Below, one piece after another: positions 18,602 to 26,796 of a DNA stretch of 64,000 nt. The notes beneath the pieces are model-generated. The model had not been told where the DNA came from, searched no databases, and worked only from the letters and a program-made list of their open reading frames with translations. The stretch comes from CBDCMJ01 sp965218875 (GTDB taxonomy: Bacteria; Chloroflexota; Dehalococcoidia; Lucifugimonadales; UBA3495): the NCBI GenBank assembly GCA_965218875.1, contig OZ244707.1, positions 372,001 through 436,000 on the forward strand, written 5' to 3'. Numbering within the stretch: the stretch's first letter is position 1; every line of letters starts with the position of its first letter. The position numbers were made by a program, and so were the translations under genes.

Positions 18602-21046
18602 TTACGCAAGCTGGGCTGCGGGCTGCTTGACCACGGCTAGGCCGGACTCTCCCAGGTCCACGACGACGTGGTCCCCGGGCTCAAATTCATCGCTGAGGAT
18701 TCCCCTGGAGAGCAGGTTCTCCAGGTGGCGCTGGATGGCGCGGCGCAGCGGGCGGGCGCCATAGACCGGGTCGAAGCCCTCCTCGGCCAGCCGGCGCTTG
18801 GCGGCGAGGGTCAGTTCGAAGGTGATGCCCCGGTCCGCAAGGCGGCTCTGGACGTCGGTAACCATCAGGTCCACCACCTGAAGGATTTGGTCCTGGGTCA
18901 AGGGATGGAAGATGATGGTGTCGTCGATGCGGTTCAAGAACTCGGGCCGGAAGGCCTTCTTCAGCGCCTCGTTTACCGAGTCCCGCAGCCGGTCTTCGCC
19001 GGCGCCGCCGTCCCGTCCGTCGGGCCGGAAGCCGAAGGACTGACGCCCCAGGGCGTCGGTGCCCAGGTTACTGGTCATTATAATAACCGTGTTGCGGAAA
19101 TCAACCGTGCGGCCATGACCGTCGGTCAGGCGACCGTCCTCCAGGATCTGCAGGAGGATATTGAACACGTCGGGATGGGCCTTCTCGATCTCGTCGAACA
19201 ACACCACCCGGTACGGCCTCCTCCGCACCGCCTCGGTTAACTGACCTCCCTCGTCGTAGCCCACGTAGCCGGGAGGAGCCCCGACCAGCCGCGATACGGC
19301 ATGCTTCTCCATGTACTCCGACATGTCGATGCGCACCATGTTGCTCTCGTCGTCAAACAGGAACTCCGCCAAGGCCTTGGCCGTTTCCGTCTTTCCCACC
19401 CCGGTGGGGCCCAGGAAGATGAAACTGCCGATGGGGCGCCTGGGGTCGTTCAGCCCGGACCTGGCTCGGCGGATGGCCTCGGACACGGCAACTATGGGCT
19501 CGTCCTGCCCCACTATCCGCTGCCGGAGGGTATCCTCCATGTGCACCAGCCGTTCCGATTCTCCTTCCAGCATACGGCCGGCGGGAATGCCGGTCCACTT
19601 GGAGACCTGCTCGGCGATGTCCGCTTCCCGGACCACCACGTTCACGTCGCGCCCGGCCATGATGCGCCGGCGCTCCGGCTCGAACTCTTGCTCCAGTTTG
19701 AGCCGCTCGGTGCGGAGTTGCGCCGCCCGCTCGTAGTCGGACCGCTGGGCCGCTGCCTCTTCCTGGTCGGCCAACCTGCGGATCCGCTCTTCCACGTCCT
19801 TCAAGCTACCCGGCAGGCTCTCGGCGTCGATACGCAGCTTGCTGGCCGCTTCGTCGATGAAGTCCACGGCCTTGTCGGGAAGCTGGCGGCCGGTGATATA
19901 CCGGTCGCTCAGCCGCGCCGCCGCGGTCAAGGCGGAATCATCGATGCTCACCTTGTGGTGCGCTTCGTAGCGAGGGCGCAGCACCCGCAGGATCTCCACG
20001 GTCTCCTCCACCGACGGTTCCTCCAGAAAAATGGGCTGAAAGCGGCGCTCCAGGGCCGCGTCTTTTTCGATGTACTTACGGTACTCGTCGGAGGTGGTGG
20101 CGCCCACGCATTGCAGCTCTCCCCGGGCCAGGGCGGGCTTCAGCAGGTTGCTGGCGTCTATGCCCCCCTCGGCGGCGCCGGCGCCCACCATGGTGTGGAT
20201 CTCGTCCAGGAACAAGACCACCTCCCGCTGCGCCTGTTTGATCTCGTCCATCACGCTCTTCAGCCGCTCCTCGAACTCGCCGCGAAACTTGGACCCGGCC
20301 ACCAGCGCGCCCATGTCCAGGGCCAGCACCCTCCTGCCTCGCAGGGAATCGGCCACGTCGCCGGCGACGATGCGGGAGGCCAGACCTTCCACGACGGCGG
20401 TCTTGCCCACGCCGGCTTCGCCGATGATTACGGGATTGTTCTTCTTGCGCCGGGTCAGGGTCTGCATTACCTGGCGGATATCGTCGTCTCGTCCCACCAC
20501 GGGGTCCAGCTTCCCTTCCCGGGCCAGCTTGGTAAGGTCGACGGTGTACCGCTCCAGGGACCGGTAGCGGCTCTCCGCCCGGGGGTCGTCCACCCGGTGG
20601 GAGCCCCGCACCTCCATGAGGGCCCGGTACACCTTCTCCTGGTCGATGCCAAACTCCTTGAGCACCTGGGCCGAGTCCCCCTGGTCCTCCCTGGTGGCGG
20701 CGATAAACAGGTGCTCGGCGCCTATGTAGTCGTCCCTAAGCCGCTCCGCCTCCTGCTTGGCGTTGTCCAGCAGGCGGGAGGCGCGGGGGGTGGCGTAGAT
20801 CTGATTGCTCTCGTGGGCAACCTTGGAAGCAGCCTCCAAGACCCTGTGCATACGGGCCTTGACATGGTCCGCCGGGACCCCGAGTTCGGCCAGGATCTCG
20901 CCGGGCAGGCCCCGTTCCAGTTCCAATAGGGCCAACAAGACATGCTCCACGTCCCATTGACTGTGACGGTACCGCCGGACCAGTTCCTGGGACTCGCGGA
21001 GCACCTCCTGGGCCTGTTCAGTGAATTCGTCCGGTCGCAGTACCAT
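18602..21046 (-). CDS. clpC: ATP-dependent Clp protease ATPase subunit ClpC
   Basis: An 814-residue double-AAA+ unfoldase. It has an N-terminal Clp-N repeat domain (about 1-145). AAA domain 1 has Walker A GEAGVGKT (209-216) and Walker B VVLFLDEIH. A short middle region with a UVR-like segment (DYERAAQLRTERLKLEQEF) replaces the long ClpB coiled coil. AAA domain 2 has Walker A GPTGVGKT (546-553) and VVLFDEIEKAH, followed by the D2-small domain. This layout is ClpC rather than ClpB. It feeds substrates to ClpP, which is not in the window. ATG at 21046 has AGGAGG 7 nt upstream, so the in-frame extension to 21133 is rejected. It is third gene of dnaJ-hspR-clpC. Confidence 0.95.
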   Translation of the reverse strand: MVLRPDEFTEQAQEVLRESQELVRRYRHSQWDVEHVLLALLELERGLPGEILAELGVPADHVKARMHRVLEAASKVAHESNQIYATPRASRLLDNAKQEAERLRDDYIGAEHLFIAATREDQGDSAQVLKEFGIDQEKVYRALMEVRGSHRVDDPRAESRYRSLERYTVDLTKLAREGKLDPVVGRDDDIRQVMQTLTRRKKNNPVIIGEAGVGKTAVVEGLASRIVAGDVADSLRGRRVLALDMGALVAGSKFRGEFEERLKSVMDEIKQAQREVVLFLDEIHTMVGAGAAEGGIDASNLLKPALARGELQCVGATTSDEYRKYIEKDAALERRFQPIFLEEPSVEETVEILRVLRPRYEAHHKVSIDDSALTAAARLSDRYITGRQLPDKAVDFIDEAASKLRIDAESLPGSLKDVEERIRRLADQEEAAAQRSDYERAAQLRTERLKLEQEFEPERRRIMAGRDVNVVVREADIAEQVSKWTGIPAGRMLEGESERLVHMEDTLRQRIVGQDEPIVAVSEAIRRARSGLNDPRRPIGSFIFLGPTGVGKTETAKALAEFLFDDESNMVRIDMSEYMEKHAVSRLVGAPPGYVGYDEGGQLTEAVRRRPYRVVLFDEIEKAHPDVFNILLQILEDGRLTDGHGRTVDFRNTVIIMTSNLGTDALGRQSFGFRPDGRDGGAGEDRLRDSVNEALKKAFRPEFLNRIDDTIIFHPLTQDQILQVVDLMVTDVQSRLADRGITFELTLAAKRRLAEEGFDPVYGARPLRRAIQRHLENLLSRGILSDEFEPGDHVVVDLGESGLAVVKQPAAQLA

Positions 21047-21129
21047 TTCTTGTCCTCCTGGGCACATCGAGCCGGGGTATTGAGCCGCCTCGACGCCGTT
21101 TGTCTTTGGAGCCGCACCGAGACCAAGCG

Positions 21130-21495
21130 TCACGGGGTTTGGGCCGGGCCGGAAGGCCGGCTGCCCGTCGCCGGCCGGCCGGGCCGCAGACGTTCGATCT
21201 CTCGATTGAGCCGCTCCACCTCCACCTCCAATTCTTCGACGCGGCCCATGAGCTTCAGGGCGACCTCCGCTCCGGCCAGGTTGAGGCCCAGGTCGTCTAT
21301 GAGGGTCTTGACCCTGCGGATCCGGTCCAGGTCGGCCACCGAGTACAACCGCTGCCGGCCCTGGGTGCGGGAGGGCCAGATGATGCCCACCCGCTCGTAG
21401 TAGCGCAGGGTCTGAGCGTGTACTCCCACCATCCGAGCCGCCACGCTGATGACGAAGCAGGGCTCCTCGCGAAACTGGTTCTCCAATGTCATCAT
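21130..21495 (-). CDS. hspR: MerR-family heat-shock repressor HspR
   Basis: A 121-residue MerR-type regulator. The winged helix-turn-helix is FVISVAARMVGVHAQTLRYYERVGIIWPSRTQGRQRLYSVADLDRIRRV, followed by the helix LIDDLGLNLAGAEVALKLM and a coiled-coil tail. Lacking metal-binding cysteines, and embedded between dnaJ and clpC, it matches HspR, which represses heat-shock genes with DnaK as co-repressor. Its start overlaps the dnaJ stop by one base (TGATG). Likely operators are the ACTCA/TGAGT half-sites in the dnaJ-hsp20 divergent region. Confidence 0.93.
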   Translation of the reverse strand: MMTLENQFREEPCFVISVAARMVGVHAQTLRYYERVGIIWPSRTQGRQRLYSVADLDRIRRVKTLIDDLGLNLAGAEVALKLMGRVEELEVEVERLNREIERLRPGRPATGSRPSGPAQTP

Positions 21496-22409
21496 CAGCC
21501 TCCCTTGCCGTCCTTTGACTCCTTGAATTGCCGGAACAGATTCCTTTGCTCGGCGGTCAGGCCGGTGGGCAGCACCACGTTGACCGTTGCGTACAGGTCG
21601 CCCCGACGGCCTGTTTCGTTTCCGCCCGCTTCCTTTGCCGAGGTGTCGAGGGCGGGCATACCCTGCCCGGCCAACCGGAACCGCTGCCCATTTTGAGTCT
21701 CGGGCGGTATGTTCAGCGCCACGTTGCCGGTCAGGGTCCGGACCGTGATCTCTCCGCCTAGAACGGCGTCTTCCACCGGCACGTCCACGTTGGTGTACAG
21801 GTCTCGCCGCTGCCGCTGGAAGCTGGGATGGGCTTTCACCGAGATGGCGAGGTTGATATTCCCCGTCTGCCCGTCCCCGGCGGCCACTCGGACCCGGGAG
21901 CCGTTGTCGACGCCGGGCGGTATCTTGACTTCCAGGCGCCGCCCGTCCGCCAGGTTCAGCAGGCGGGCGGACCCGTTGAAGGCCTCCTGGAGGGTCACCT
22001 CCACCGGTTGCTCCACGTCCCGGGGCCGCGTCCGTCTCGGGTCCTGCCCCAGGTTGAAGAGCAGGTCTTCAAGTGAACCGCCCGGCCCGGTTTCGAAGCC
22101 GACGGGGCGGCGGCCGCCGCCGAAAGTGGACCACCGGAACGTTCCGCCTTGGGGGCCCTGGGGCCCTCCGGACTCCTCCATCTTCTCCCAGTGGGCCCAG
22201 TTATCACCGTAGCGGTCGTATTTCTGCCGCTTTTCGGGATCGGACAGGACGCTGTACGCCTCGTTTATTTGCTTGAACCTGGCCTCGGCGGCCGCGTCCC
22301 CGGGGTTTACGTCGGGGTGATGCTCGCGGGCCAGCTTGCGGTAGGCCTGGCGAATGTCCTTGTCGGAGCCGTCCCGGGCCACACCCAACGTTTCATAGTA
22401 ATCAGGCAC
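21495..22409 (-). CDS. DnaJ/CbpA-type co-chaperone
   Basis: A 304-residue type II Hsp40. The J domain (1-70) carries YYETLGVARDGSDKDIRQAYRKLAREHHPDVNPGD with the HPD motif that stimulates DnaK. A Gly/aromatic-rich linker (about 75-115) and two C-terminal substrate-binding beta domains follow (VEVTLQEAFNGSARLL...; VPVEDAVLGGEITVRTLTG). No zinc-finger cysteines are present, hence CbpA-like. It is the first gene of dnaJ-hspR-clpC, expressed from a consensus-like promoter with -35 TTGACT and -10 TAAAAT (see 22437-22465). Confidence 0.95.
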   Translation of the reverse strand: MPDYYETLGVARDGSDKDIRQAYRKLAREHHPDVNPGDAAAEARFKQINEAYSVLSDPEKRQKYDRYGDNWAHWEKMEESGGPQGPQGGTFRWSTFGGGRRPVGFETGPGGSLEDLLFNLGQDPRRTRPRDVEQPVEVTLQEAFNGSARLLNLADGRRLEVKIPPGVDNGSRVRVAAGDGQTGNINLAISVKAHPSFQRQRRDLYTNVDVPVEDAVLGGEITVRTLTGNVALNIPPETQNGQRFRLAGQGMPALDTSAKEAGGNETGRRGDLYATVNVVLPTGLTAEQRNLFRQFKESKDGKGG

Positions 22410-22436
22410 TCCGGAACCTCCTTAACCCATGCTGTT

Positions 22437-22465
22437 ATTTTAGCTATACTAATGTCACTAGTCAA
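22437..22465 (-). promoter_or_regulatory. Promoter of dnaJ-hspR-clpC
   Basis: On the minus strand TTGACT (22465-22460) and TAAAAT (22442-22437) are separated by exactly 17 bp, a near-consensus housekeeping promoter. It faces away from the hsp20 promoter 50 bp to the right. Confidence 0.8.
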
Positions 22466-22483
22466 GAATATGTTACGTTGAAC

Positions 22484-22535
22484 ACTCAGATATATGATGT
22501 CATTTGCTGAGTATACTTGACAGTTATCACTCAAC
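22484..22535. promoter_or_regulatory. HspR-operator-like (HAIR-like) half-sites
   Basis: Inverted ACTCAG (22484-22489) and CTGAGT (22507-22512) are 17 bp apart. A second pair, CTTGACA-N6-ACTCAAC (22516-22535), resembles the HAIR consensus CTTGAGT-N7-ACTCAAG. The second overlaps the -35 and spacer of the hsp20 promoter. A direct repeat GTT..CACTCA..TATAT recurs at 22478 and 22523. Confidence 0.6.
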
Positions 22536-22545
22536 TATATATAAT
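22517..22545 (+). promoter_or_regulatory. Promoter of hsp20
   Basis: A perfect TTGACA (22517-22522), 17-bp spacer and perfect TATAAT (22540-22545). It drives the Hsp20 gene starting at 22621. Such a strong promoter needs repression, consistent with overlapping HspR-like half-sites. Confidence 0.88.
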
Positions 22546-22620
22546 TCCGGTTGCAAGGTCTGGACACACCGGCGTCAACACTCAGGCCGTTAACACTGAG
22601 ACCACATAGGAGGAAGCAGC

Positions 22621-23091
22621 ATGGCACTAAGGAGATGGGATCCATTCGGCGACATGAGGCGTATGCAGGGAAGCATGGACCACTTGTGGCGGGGCCTCTA
22701 TCCTCACGACAAGGAGGCCGCGGACACGGACGCGGGCCGGTGGCCGGCCCCCCTGGACGTGATGGACCGGGGCGACAAGTTCGTAGTCGAAGCGTCGCTG
22801 CCCGGCGTCACCCCGGAGGACATCGAGGTGTCCATCGAGGGCAACGTGCTGAGCATCAAGGGGGCCGGCAAGTCGGAAGAGGAGCACAACCGGGGTGAGC
22901 ACATCATCCGGGAGCGGCGCACCGGGTCCTTCCACCGCTCCCTGCGCTTGCCCAACACAGTGGACACGGACCGCGCCGAGCCCCACTACGAGAACGGCGT
23001 GCTGACCATCACCCTGCCCAAGGCGGACGCCGGGAGGGTGCGGCAGCTCAAGGTCACCACCGGGAAGACGCCGGAGGGCGAAACCAAGTAA
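22621..23091 (+). CDS. Small heat-shock protein Hsp20
   Basis: A 156-residue alpha-crystallin-type chaperone that holds unfolding proteins. The N-terminal arm begins MALRRWDPFGDMRRMQGSMDHL. The crystallin domain (about 45-140) includes PLDVMDRGDKFVVEASLPGVTPEDIEVSIEGNVLSIKG, and the conserved A-x-x-x-n-G-v-L block reads AEPHYENGVLTITLPKA. The start is preceded by AGGAGGAAGCAGC. It is divergent from dnaJ-hspR-clpC and shares its control region, so it is presumably part of the HspR regulon. Confidence 0.95.
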   Translation: MALRRWDPFGDMRRMQGSMDHLWRGLYPHDKEAADTDAGRWPAPLDVMDRGDKFVVEASLPGVTPEDIEVSIEGNVLSIKGAGKSEEEHNRGEHIIRERRTGSFHRSLRLPNTVDTDRAEPHYENGVLTITLPKADAGRVRQLKVTTGKTPEGETK

Positions 23092-23528
23092 GCCCGCCGC
23101 GTTGGGGGAGCCGGAGGCCCCGCAGTCTCCGGTTTCCCGGCCTCCGGTCCCCGGCGAGAGCTCCACAACTTGAAAAAACACGTTTCTAAAGGGTTTCAAC
23201 TATGTCAACAAAATTCGCGCAAGGGTATATAATACAGGGCCAACATTTCGCATCCGGCGCCCCTGAAGAAGGCATTACCCCCCGAGTCAGGGGAGAGTTG
23301 GCCGGCATACTAGAGAGGAGCGTATTCGCGGACGATACGGACGGCCCGGCAGGAGGGATCTGGTGCTACTCCATACCAGCCCCGGGCGTTCGCTACTACG
23401 GCTTCCAGGCGCCGGAGCGAATCAGCAGCACGGCCGGAGCCGCCTAATCTTTGCCATCCCGGAGATAAAGCGATTGGTGACGAGGTTGAAGGTCCGGCCC
23501 GGCAAAGTTTGGTCAAGGGGGTTCTGAG
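23092..23528. other. Intergenic with promoter-like TATAAT and possible long leader
   Basis: No convincing gene. A TATATAATAC box (TATAAT 23228-23233) points toward the zinc-ribbon gene, leaving a leader of about 290 nt rich in GC hairpins, for example CTGGTGCTACTCCATACCAG near 23360. A small frame at 23202-23447 (81 codons) is open but has no recognisable domain and would overlap the promoter. I cannot match the leader to a known riboswitch. Confidence 0.4.
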
Positions 23529-23735
23529 ATGTTTTGGCTGAAGGGGTGTCCTAAATGCGGCGGTGACCTTTACAAGCAGGTCGACCAGTTCGGCGTTTAC
23601 GTGGCGTGTTTGCAGTGCGGCCGGCATCTGGTCCCGGACCCGATCATCGACGGCCTCACGCCGCTGGCCGACGTGGTGTACGATCCCTCCTTTATGGAGC
23701 CGGCTCTCGGAGAGGCGGAAGAAGCTGCCGTGTAG
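23529..23735 (+). CDS. Small zinc-ribbon protein
   Basis: A 68-residue protein with two CxxC knuckles, GCPKCGGDLY and ACLQCGR, about 20 residues apart and near the N-terminus. This is the pattern of a rubredoxin-like or zinc-ribbon fold; the C-terminal half is acidic. The function is not known. ATG is preceded by AAGGGGGTTCTGAG. It ends just before a strong terminator, so it forms its own transcription unit. Confidence 0.75.
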   Translation: MFWLKGCPKCGGDLYKQVDQFGVYVACLQCGRHLVPDPIIDGLTPLADVVYDPSFMEPALGEAEEAAV

Positions 23736-23760
23736 CTGGCGGCCGGTAGGGCATCCTGCA

Positions 23761-23797
23761 AGGGCCCCGAGGGAGAAACCTCCTTCGGGGCCCTTTT
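23761..23797 (+). terminator. Rho-independent terminator
   Basis: GGGCCCCGAGGGAG and CTCCTTCGGGGCCC form a long GC stem around a short AAAC loop, followed by TTTT. It lies 26 bp after the zinc-ribbon stop codon. Confidence 0.92.
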
Positions 23798-24076
23798 GCG
23801 TCAGGCGCCCGGGGGTGGGGCGCCCGAGCTGTTGGGGCGGAAAGCGCGACAGAGGGGAGCGCCAGGGTGTTTCCGCCTTACCGGGTGCTACGCTTGGATC
23901 CCGCCAACGGATTTGGCGCAGTTGACCGGGAGGCGGAGGCGGAACGTCCCTTGAGAGTTGAGGCGGCCAATGCTACAATTCCAAGCGCCACAAGGCCAAA
24001 TGTTGCCAGCCCCCCTTGTGCGGAGGCCCATTTCGCCAGAGGCAGGCTAAAGCGCCCCAATCCCCCTCCCCGGCAC

Positions 24077-24151
24077 TCCCCAGTAGCTCAGCGGTAGAGC
24101 GGGCGGCTGTTAACCGCTAGGTCCTAGGTTCGAATCCTAGCTGGGGAGCCA
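24077..24151 (+). tRNA. tRNA-Asn (GTT)
   Basis: The acceptor TCCCCAG (24077-24083) pairs with CTGGGGA (24141-24147), followed by discriminator G and an encoded CCA (24149-24151). The D arm contains AGCTCAGCGGTAGAGC. The anticodon loop CTGTTAA gives anticodon GTT (Asn), and the T arm is CTAGGTTCGAATCCTAG. All stems close. Confidence 0.97.
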
Positions 24152-24429
24152 AGACACCCCACTTTAGCTACGCAAACGAACATGGAACCCCATGTTGATG
24201 CAATGCTCGGCTAAGGGGGGCCGTTGGTCCGCTTGAGACCCTCTCTCCGTCTTTTGCCCAGATACTATGAACAGATCCTCTTGACGGGGAGTCCCGCGGT
24301 CGCTGCCCTCTGTTACATCCAATCTCAACGCCCAAGAGTAGCGGAGGCCTCGGTGTCTATTGGCTAATGGAGACGGTCGGGTCTACTTCAGGAGCATAGA
24401 TGAGTTCACGCATACGGCGGAGATGAAAC

Positions 24430-25071
24430 ATGGCAACCAAGGTAGAGGCAACAGCGGTCCATCGTAGGCTCGGACAGGCAATCGCCAAGAGTCTCGGGAG
24501 AGGGGCCTTACTCCTGCTGCCCCTCATGGTCACCATTTGGCTGGTCCAGTTCACGTACGAGAAGATGGACGGTCTATTGCAGCCCATTATCGCGGGAGTT
24601 GCGGGCAGGGAGGTAGCTGGTCTGAGCTTTGGGATCATCGTGGTTGCCCTCCTCGTCGCCGGCGCCGCCGGCTCAGCTCTGGTCTTCCGGACACCGGGCT
24701 ACTTGATCGAACGGGGTATTATGGCCATGCCCGGCGTGGGGCCGATCTACAGCACCACAAAGAAGCTGATGCCCGGTTCCGACTCCGGGACCGGCGATAC
24801 GGGTTTCAACACCGTGGTGAGAGTGGAGTATCCAAGGCGCGGGGTCTGGTCCGTAGGCTTTCTGATGGCCGTTATCGAAGACGACCAGGGAACGAACCAC
24901 GGGGTGGTCTACATGCCCTCCACGCCGATGCCTCAGTCGGGCTGGCTCGTGCAGTTTCCGATGAGCGAGATCCAGTCCATCGACTGGAGTTCCGGAGAAG
25001 CGATGCAATATATCGTGACCGCCGGCGTAACCTGTCCGACCTCGATGGCTATTGGCAGGCTCGCAATCTAG
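24430..25071 (+). CDS. DUF502 membrane protein
   Basis: A 213-residue membrane protein of the DUF502 family. Hydrophobic helices lie at about 25-45 (GALLLLPLMVTIWLVQFTYEKM) and 65-88 (LSFGIIVVALLVAGAAGSALVF). The family signature MPGVGPIYSTTKKLM follows, then a soluble C-terminal domain with VVRVEYPRRGVWSVGFLM and VVYMPSTPMPQSGWLVQFPMSEIQ. The function is unknown. It lies between tRNA-Asn and the IS1182 element and starts with ATG after GGCGGAGATGAAAC. Confidence 0.9.
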   Translation: MATKVEATAVHRRLGQAIAKSLGRGALLLLPLMVTIWLVQFTYEKMDGLLQPIIAGVAGREVAGLSFGIIVVALLVAGAAGSALVFRTPGYLIERGIMAMPGVGPIYSTTKKLMPGSDSGTGDTGFNTVVRVEYPRRGVWSVGFLMAVIEDDQGTNHGVVYMPSTPMPQSGWLVQFPMSEIQSIDWSSGEAMQYIVTAGVTCPTSMAIGRLAI

Positions 25072-25147
25072 GTGGGCGAGGATGTTCTGCCAGGCGCCTC
25101 GCTATGGTACCCCTATATCGAAACCTCACAACGAAAAGTTCGCAGTA

Positions 25148-26796
25148 GAGCCTGTCTCAGAAGTCTGATCTGGCAACGGCTAGGTGGTTAGGTGTACCGT
25201 CGAAGCGACATTCGTTGGGGAGATGTTGAGATGCCACTTCGACCGATGGGCCGAGAGCAGATGTGGATGTTACCGCCAACCCTAGACGAACTGCTGCCCT
25301 TGGATCATCCAGCCCGATTCGTCGCCGAGTTTGTTGACGCTCTGGGCCGTGATGGCTGGGCGGAGCTCGGCGTGGACATAGACAGGGAGGTGGTGGGAGC
25401 GCCAGCCTACCATCCCGGGGCACTGTTGAGCGTTTGGCTGTATGGCTTCATGACCGGTGTGCGCTCGTGCCGGAAGCTGGAGGCGACCTGCCGGGATCAG
25501 ATACCGTGCCTGTGGTTGACCGGGTGGCAGCATCCCGATCACAACACCCTGTGGCGGTTCTACAAGAGCCATCGGCAGGCCATGAGGAAGCTGTTTGAGC
25601 GGACCGTGCGCACGGCGGTGGCCATGGAGTTGGCGGACCTAGCGGTCCAAGCCGTGGACGGAACGAAGGTGGTGGCCAACGCCTCAGTAAACAGGAGCTA
25701 CGATGCTGCGGGATTGGGAAGGCTATTGGAGCGTCTTGAGCAGGCGATAGACGACCTTGAAGCACAGAACGAAGCGGGAGAGGATGCTCCTGTTGCCCAT
25801 CTCCCCGAAGAGTTGGCCGACAAGGAGATCTTGCGGGACCGGGTGAGACGGGCGATGGCCGACCTGAAGAGTCAGAGGCGTCACAAGCGGATCAACCTGA
25901 CCGATCCGGAGGCCCGGCTGATGAAGGGCAGGCACAGCATCGTGGCCGGCTACAACGCCCAGGCTATGGTCTCACCCATGGAGACCGCCAAGGGAGCATC
26001 CGGCATGATGGTCACTGCCGTGGACGTAGTGGATGCGGCCAATGACAGTGCCATGCTGGTGCCGATGGTCGAGCAGGCGGAGGAGACAACGGGGACGCGG
26101 GTGCCGATGACCTTGGCCGACGCGGGCTACTTTGCTGCCAGTCACCTGGCGGAGTGCGACCGGCGAGGCCAGCAGGTGGTGATGGCAGAGGCACGGCAGC
26201 GGTTCCTCACCGATCCCTATCACAAAGACCGCTTCACCTATGATGAGCGGAGCGACAGCTTTACGTGTCCACAGGGGCGGAGGCTCAGGTTCCTTCGCAT
26301 CCAACAGACGAATGGCGTTCCGCTGCGTCTGTACCGAGCCTCTGGCACCATCTGCCAGGCGTGCCCAGCCTTCGGCGTCTGTACCAGGGCCCGCGAGACT
26401 GGCCGCAGTCTGGCCATAGGGCCCCATGATACGGTGCTCCGCCGCCACCGCGCTTGGAGGTCCACCCCAGCCGCCAAAGAGGCATACCGGCTGAGAAAGC
26501 ACCTGGTCGAGCCGGTCTTCGGCATCATCAAGGAGCAGCAGGGGGCACGGAGATTCCTCCTACGCGGCCTCGCCAACGTGACTGCCGAGTGGGTCCTGTT
26601 GGTCACCACCTTCAACCTGCGCACGCTCTGGAGGGTGTGGAGCTCCTCCCTCCATCTTCAGCCCTCTACCTGACGGTCACGAACCTCGTCCTGTCTCAGG
26701 TTTCGTGAGCTGAGGCATTCACCCCTTCACCCCTTCGTCTGCATCAGACCTTCGGGTCAGCGCAAACTGACAACAATGGCCTTCTGAGACAGGCTC
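25148..26796 (+). mobile_element. IS1182-family insertion sequence
   Basis: The element is 1649 bp, bounded by perfect 16-bp inverted repeats GAGCCTGTCTCAGAAG (25148-25163) and CTTCTGAGACAGGCTC (26781-26796). The tetranucleotide AGTA occurs directly outside both ends (25144-25147 and 26797-26800), a probable 4-bp target duplication. It encloses one intact transposase. Confidence 0.93.
25231..26673 (+). CDS. IS1182-family transposase
   Basis: A continuous 480-residue frame. It has the N-terminal DUF772-like domain (QMWMLPPTLDELLPLDHPARFVAEFVD...), LWLTGWQHPDHNTLWRFYKSH, then the DDE core: AVQAVDGTKVVAN (first Asp), MTLADAGYFAASHL (second Asp) and KHLVEPVFGIIKEQQGARRFLLRGL (Glu). A small Cys cluster (CQACPAFGVCTRA) precedes the C-terminal part, typical for the family. 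ATG at 25231 follows GGGAGATGTTGAG; a GTG at 25192 would add 13 residues. Confidence 0.93.
   Translation: MPLRPMGREQMWMLPPTLDELLPLDHPARFVAEFVDALGRDGWAELGVDIDREVVGAPAYHPGALLSVWLYGFMTGVRSCRKLEATCRDQIPCLWLTGWQHPDHNTLWRFYKSHRQAMRKLFERTVRTAVAMELADLAVQAVDGTKVVANASVNRSYDAAGLGRLLERLEQAIDDLEAQNEAGEDAPVAHLPEELADKEILRDRVRRAMADLKSQRRHKRINLTDPEARLMKGRHSIVAGYNAQAMVSPMETAKGASGMMVTAVDVVDAANDSAMLVPMVEQAEETTGTRVPMTLADAGYFAASHLAECDRRGQQVVMAEARQRFLTDPYHKDRFTYDERSDSFTCPQGRRLRFLRIQQTNGVPLRLYRASGTICQACPAFGVCTRARETGRSLAIGPHDTVLRRHRAWRSTPAAKEAYRLRKHLVEPVFGIIKEQQGARRFLLRGLANVTAEWVLLVTTFNLRTLWRVWSSSLHLQPST

Noticed and set aside
19301..20929. Plus-strand 542-codon frame
   Set aside because: Mirror frame of clpC, whose two AAA+ domains are unmistakable.
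23202..23447. 81-codon frame before the zinc-ribbon gene
   Set aside because: It would include the TATAAT box of the downstream promoter and has no domain features.
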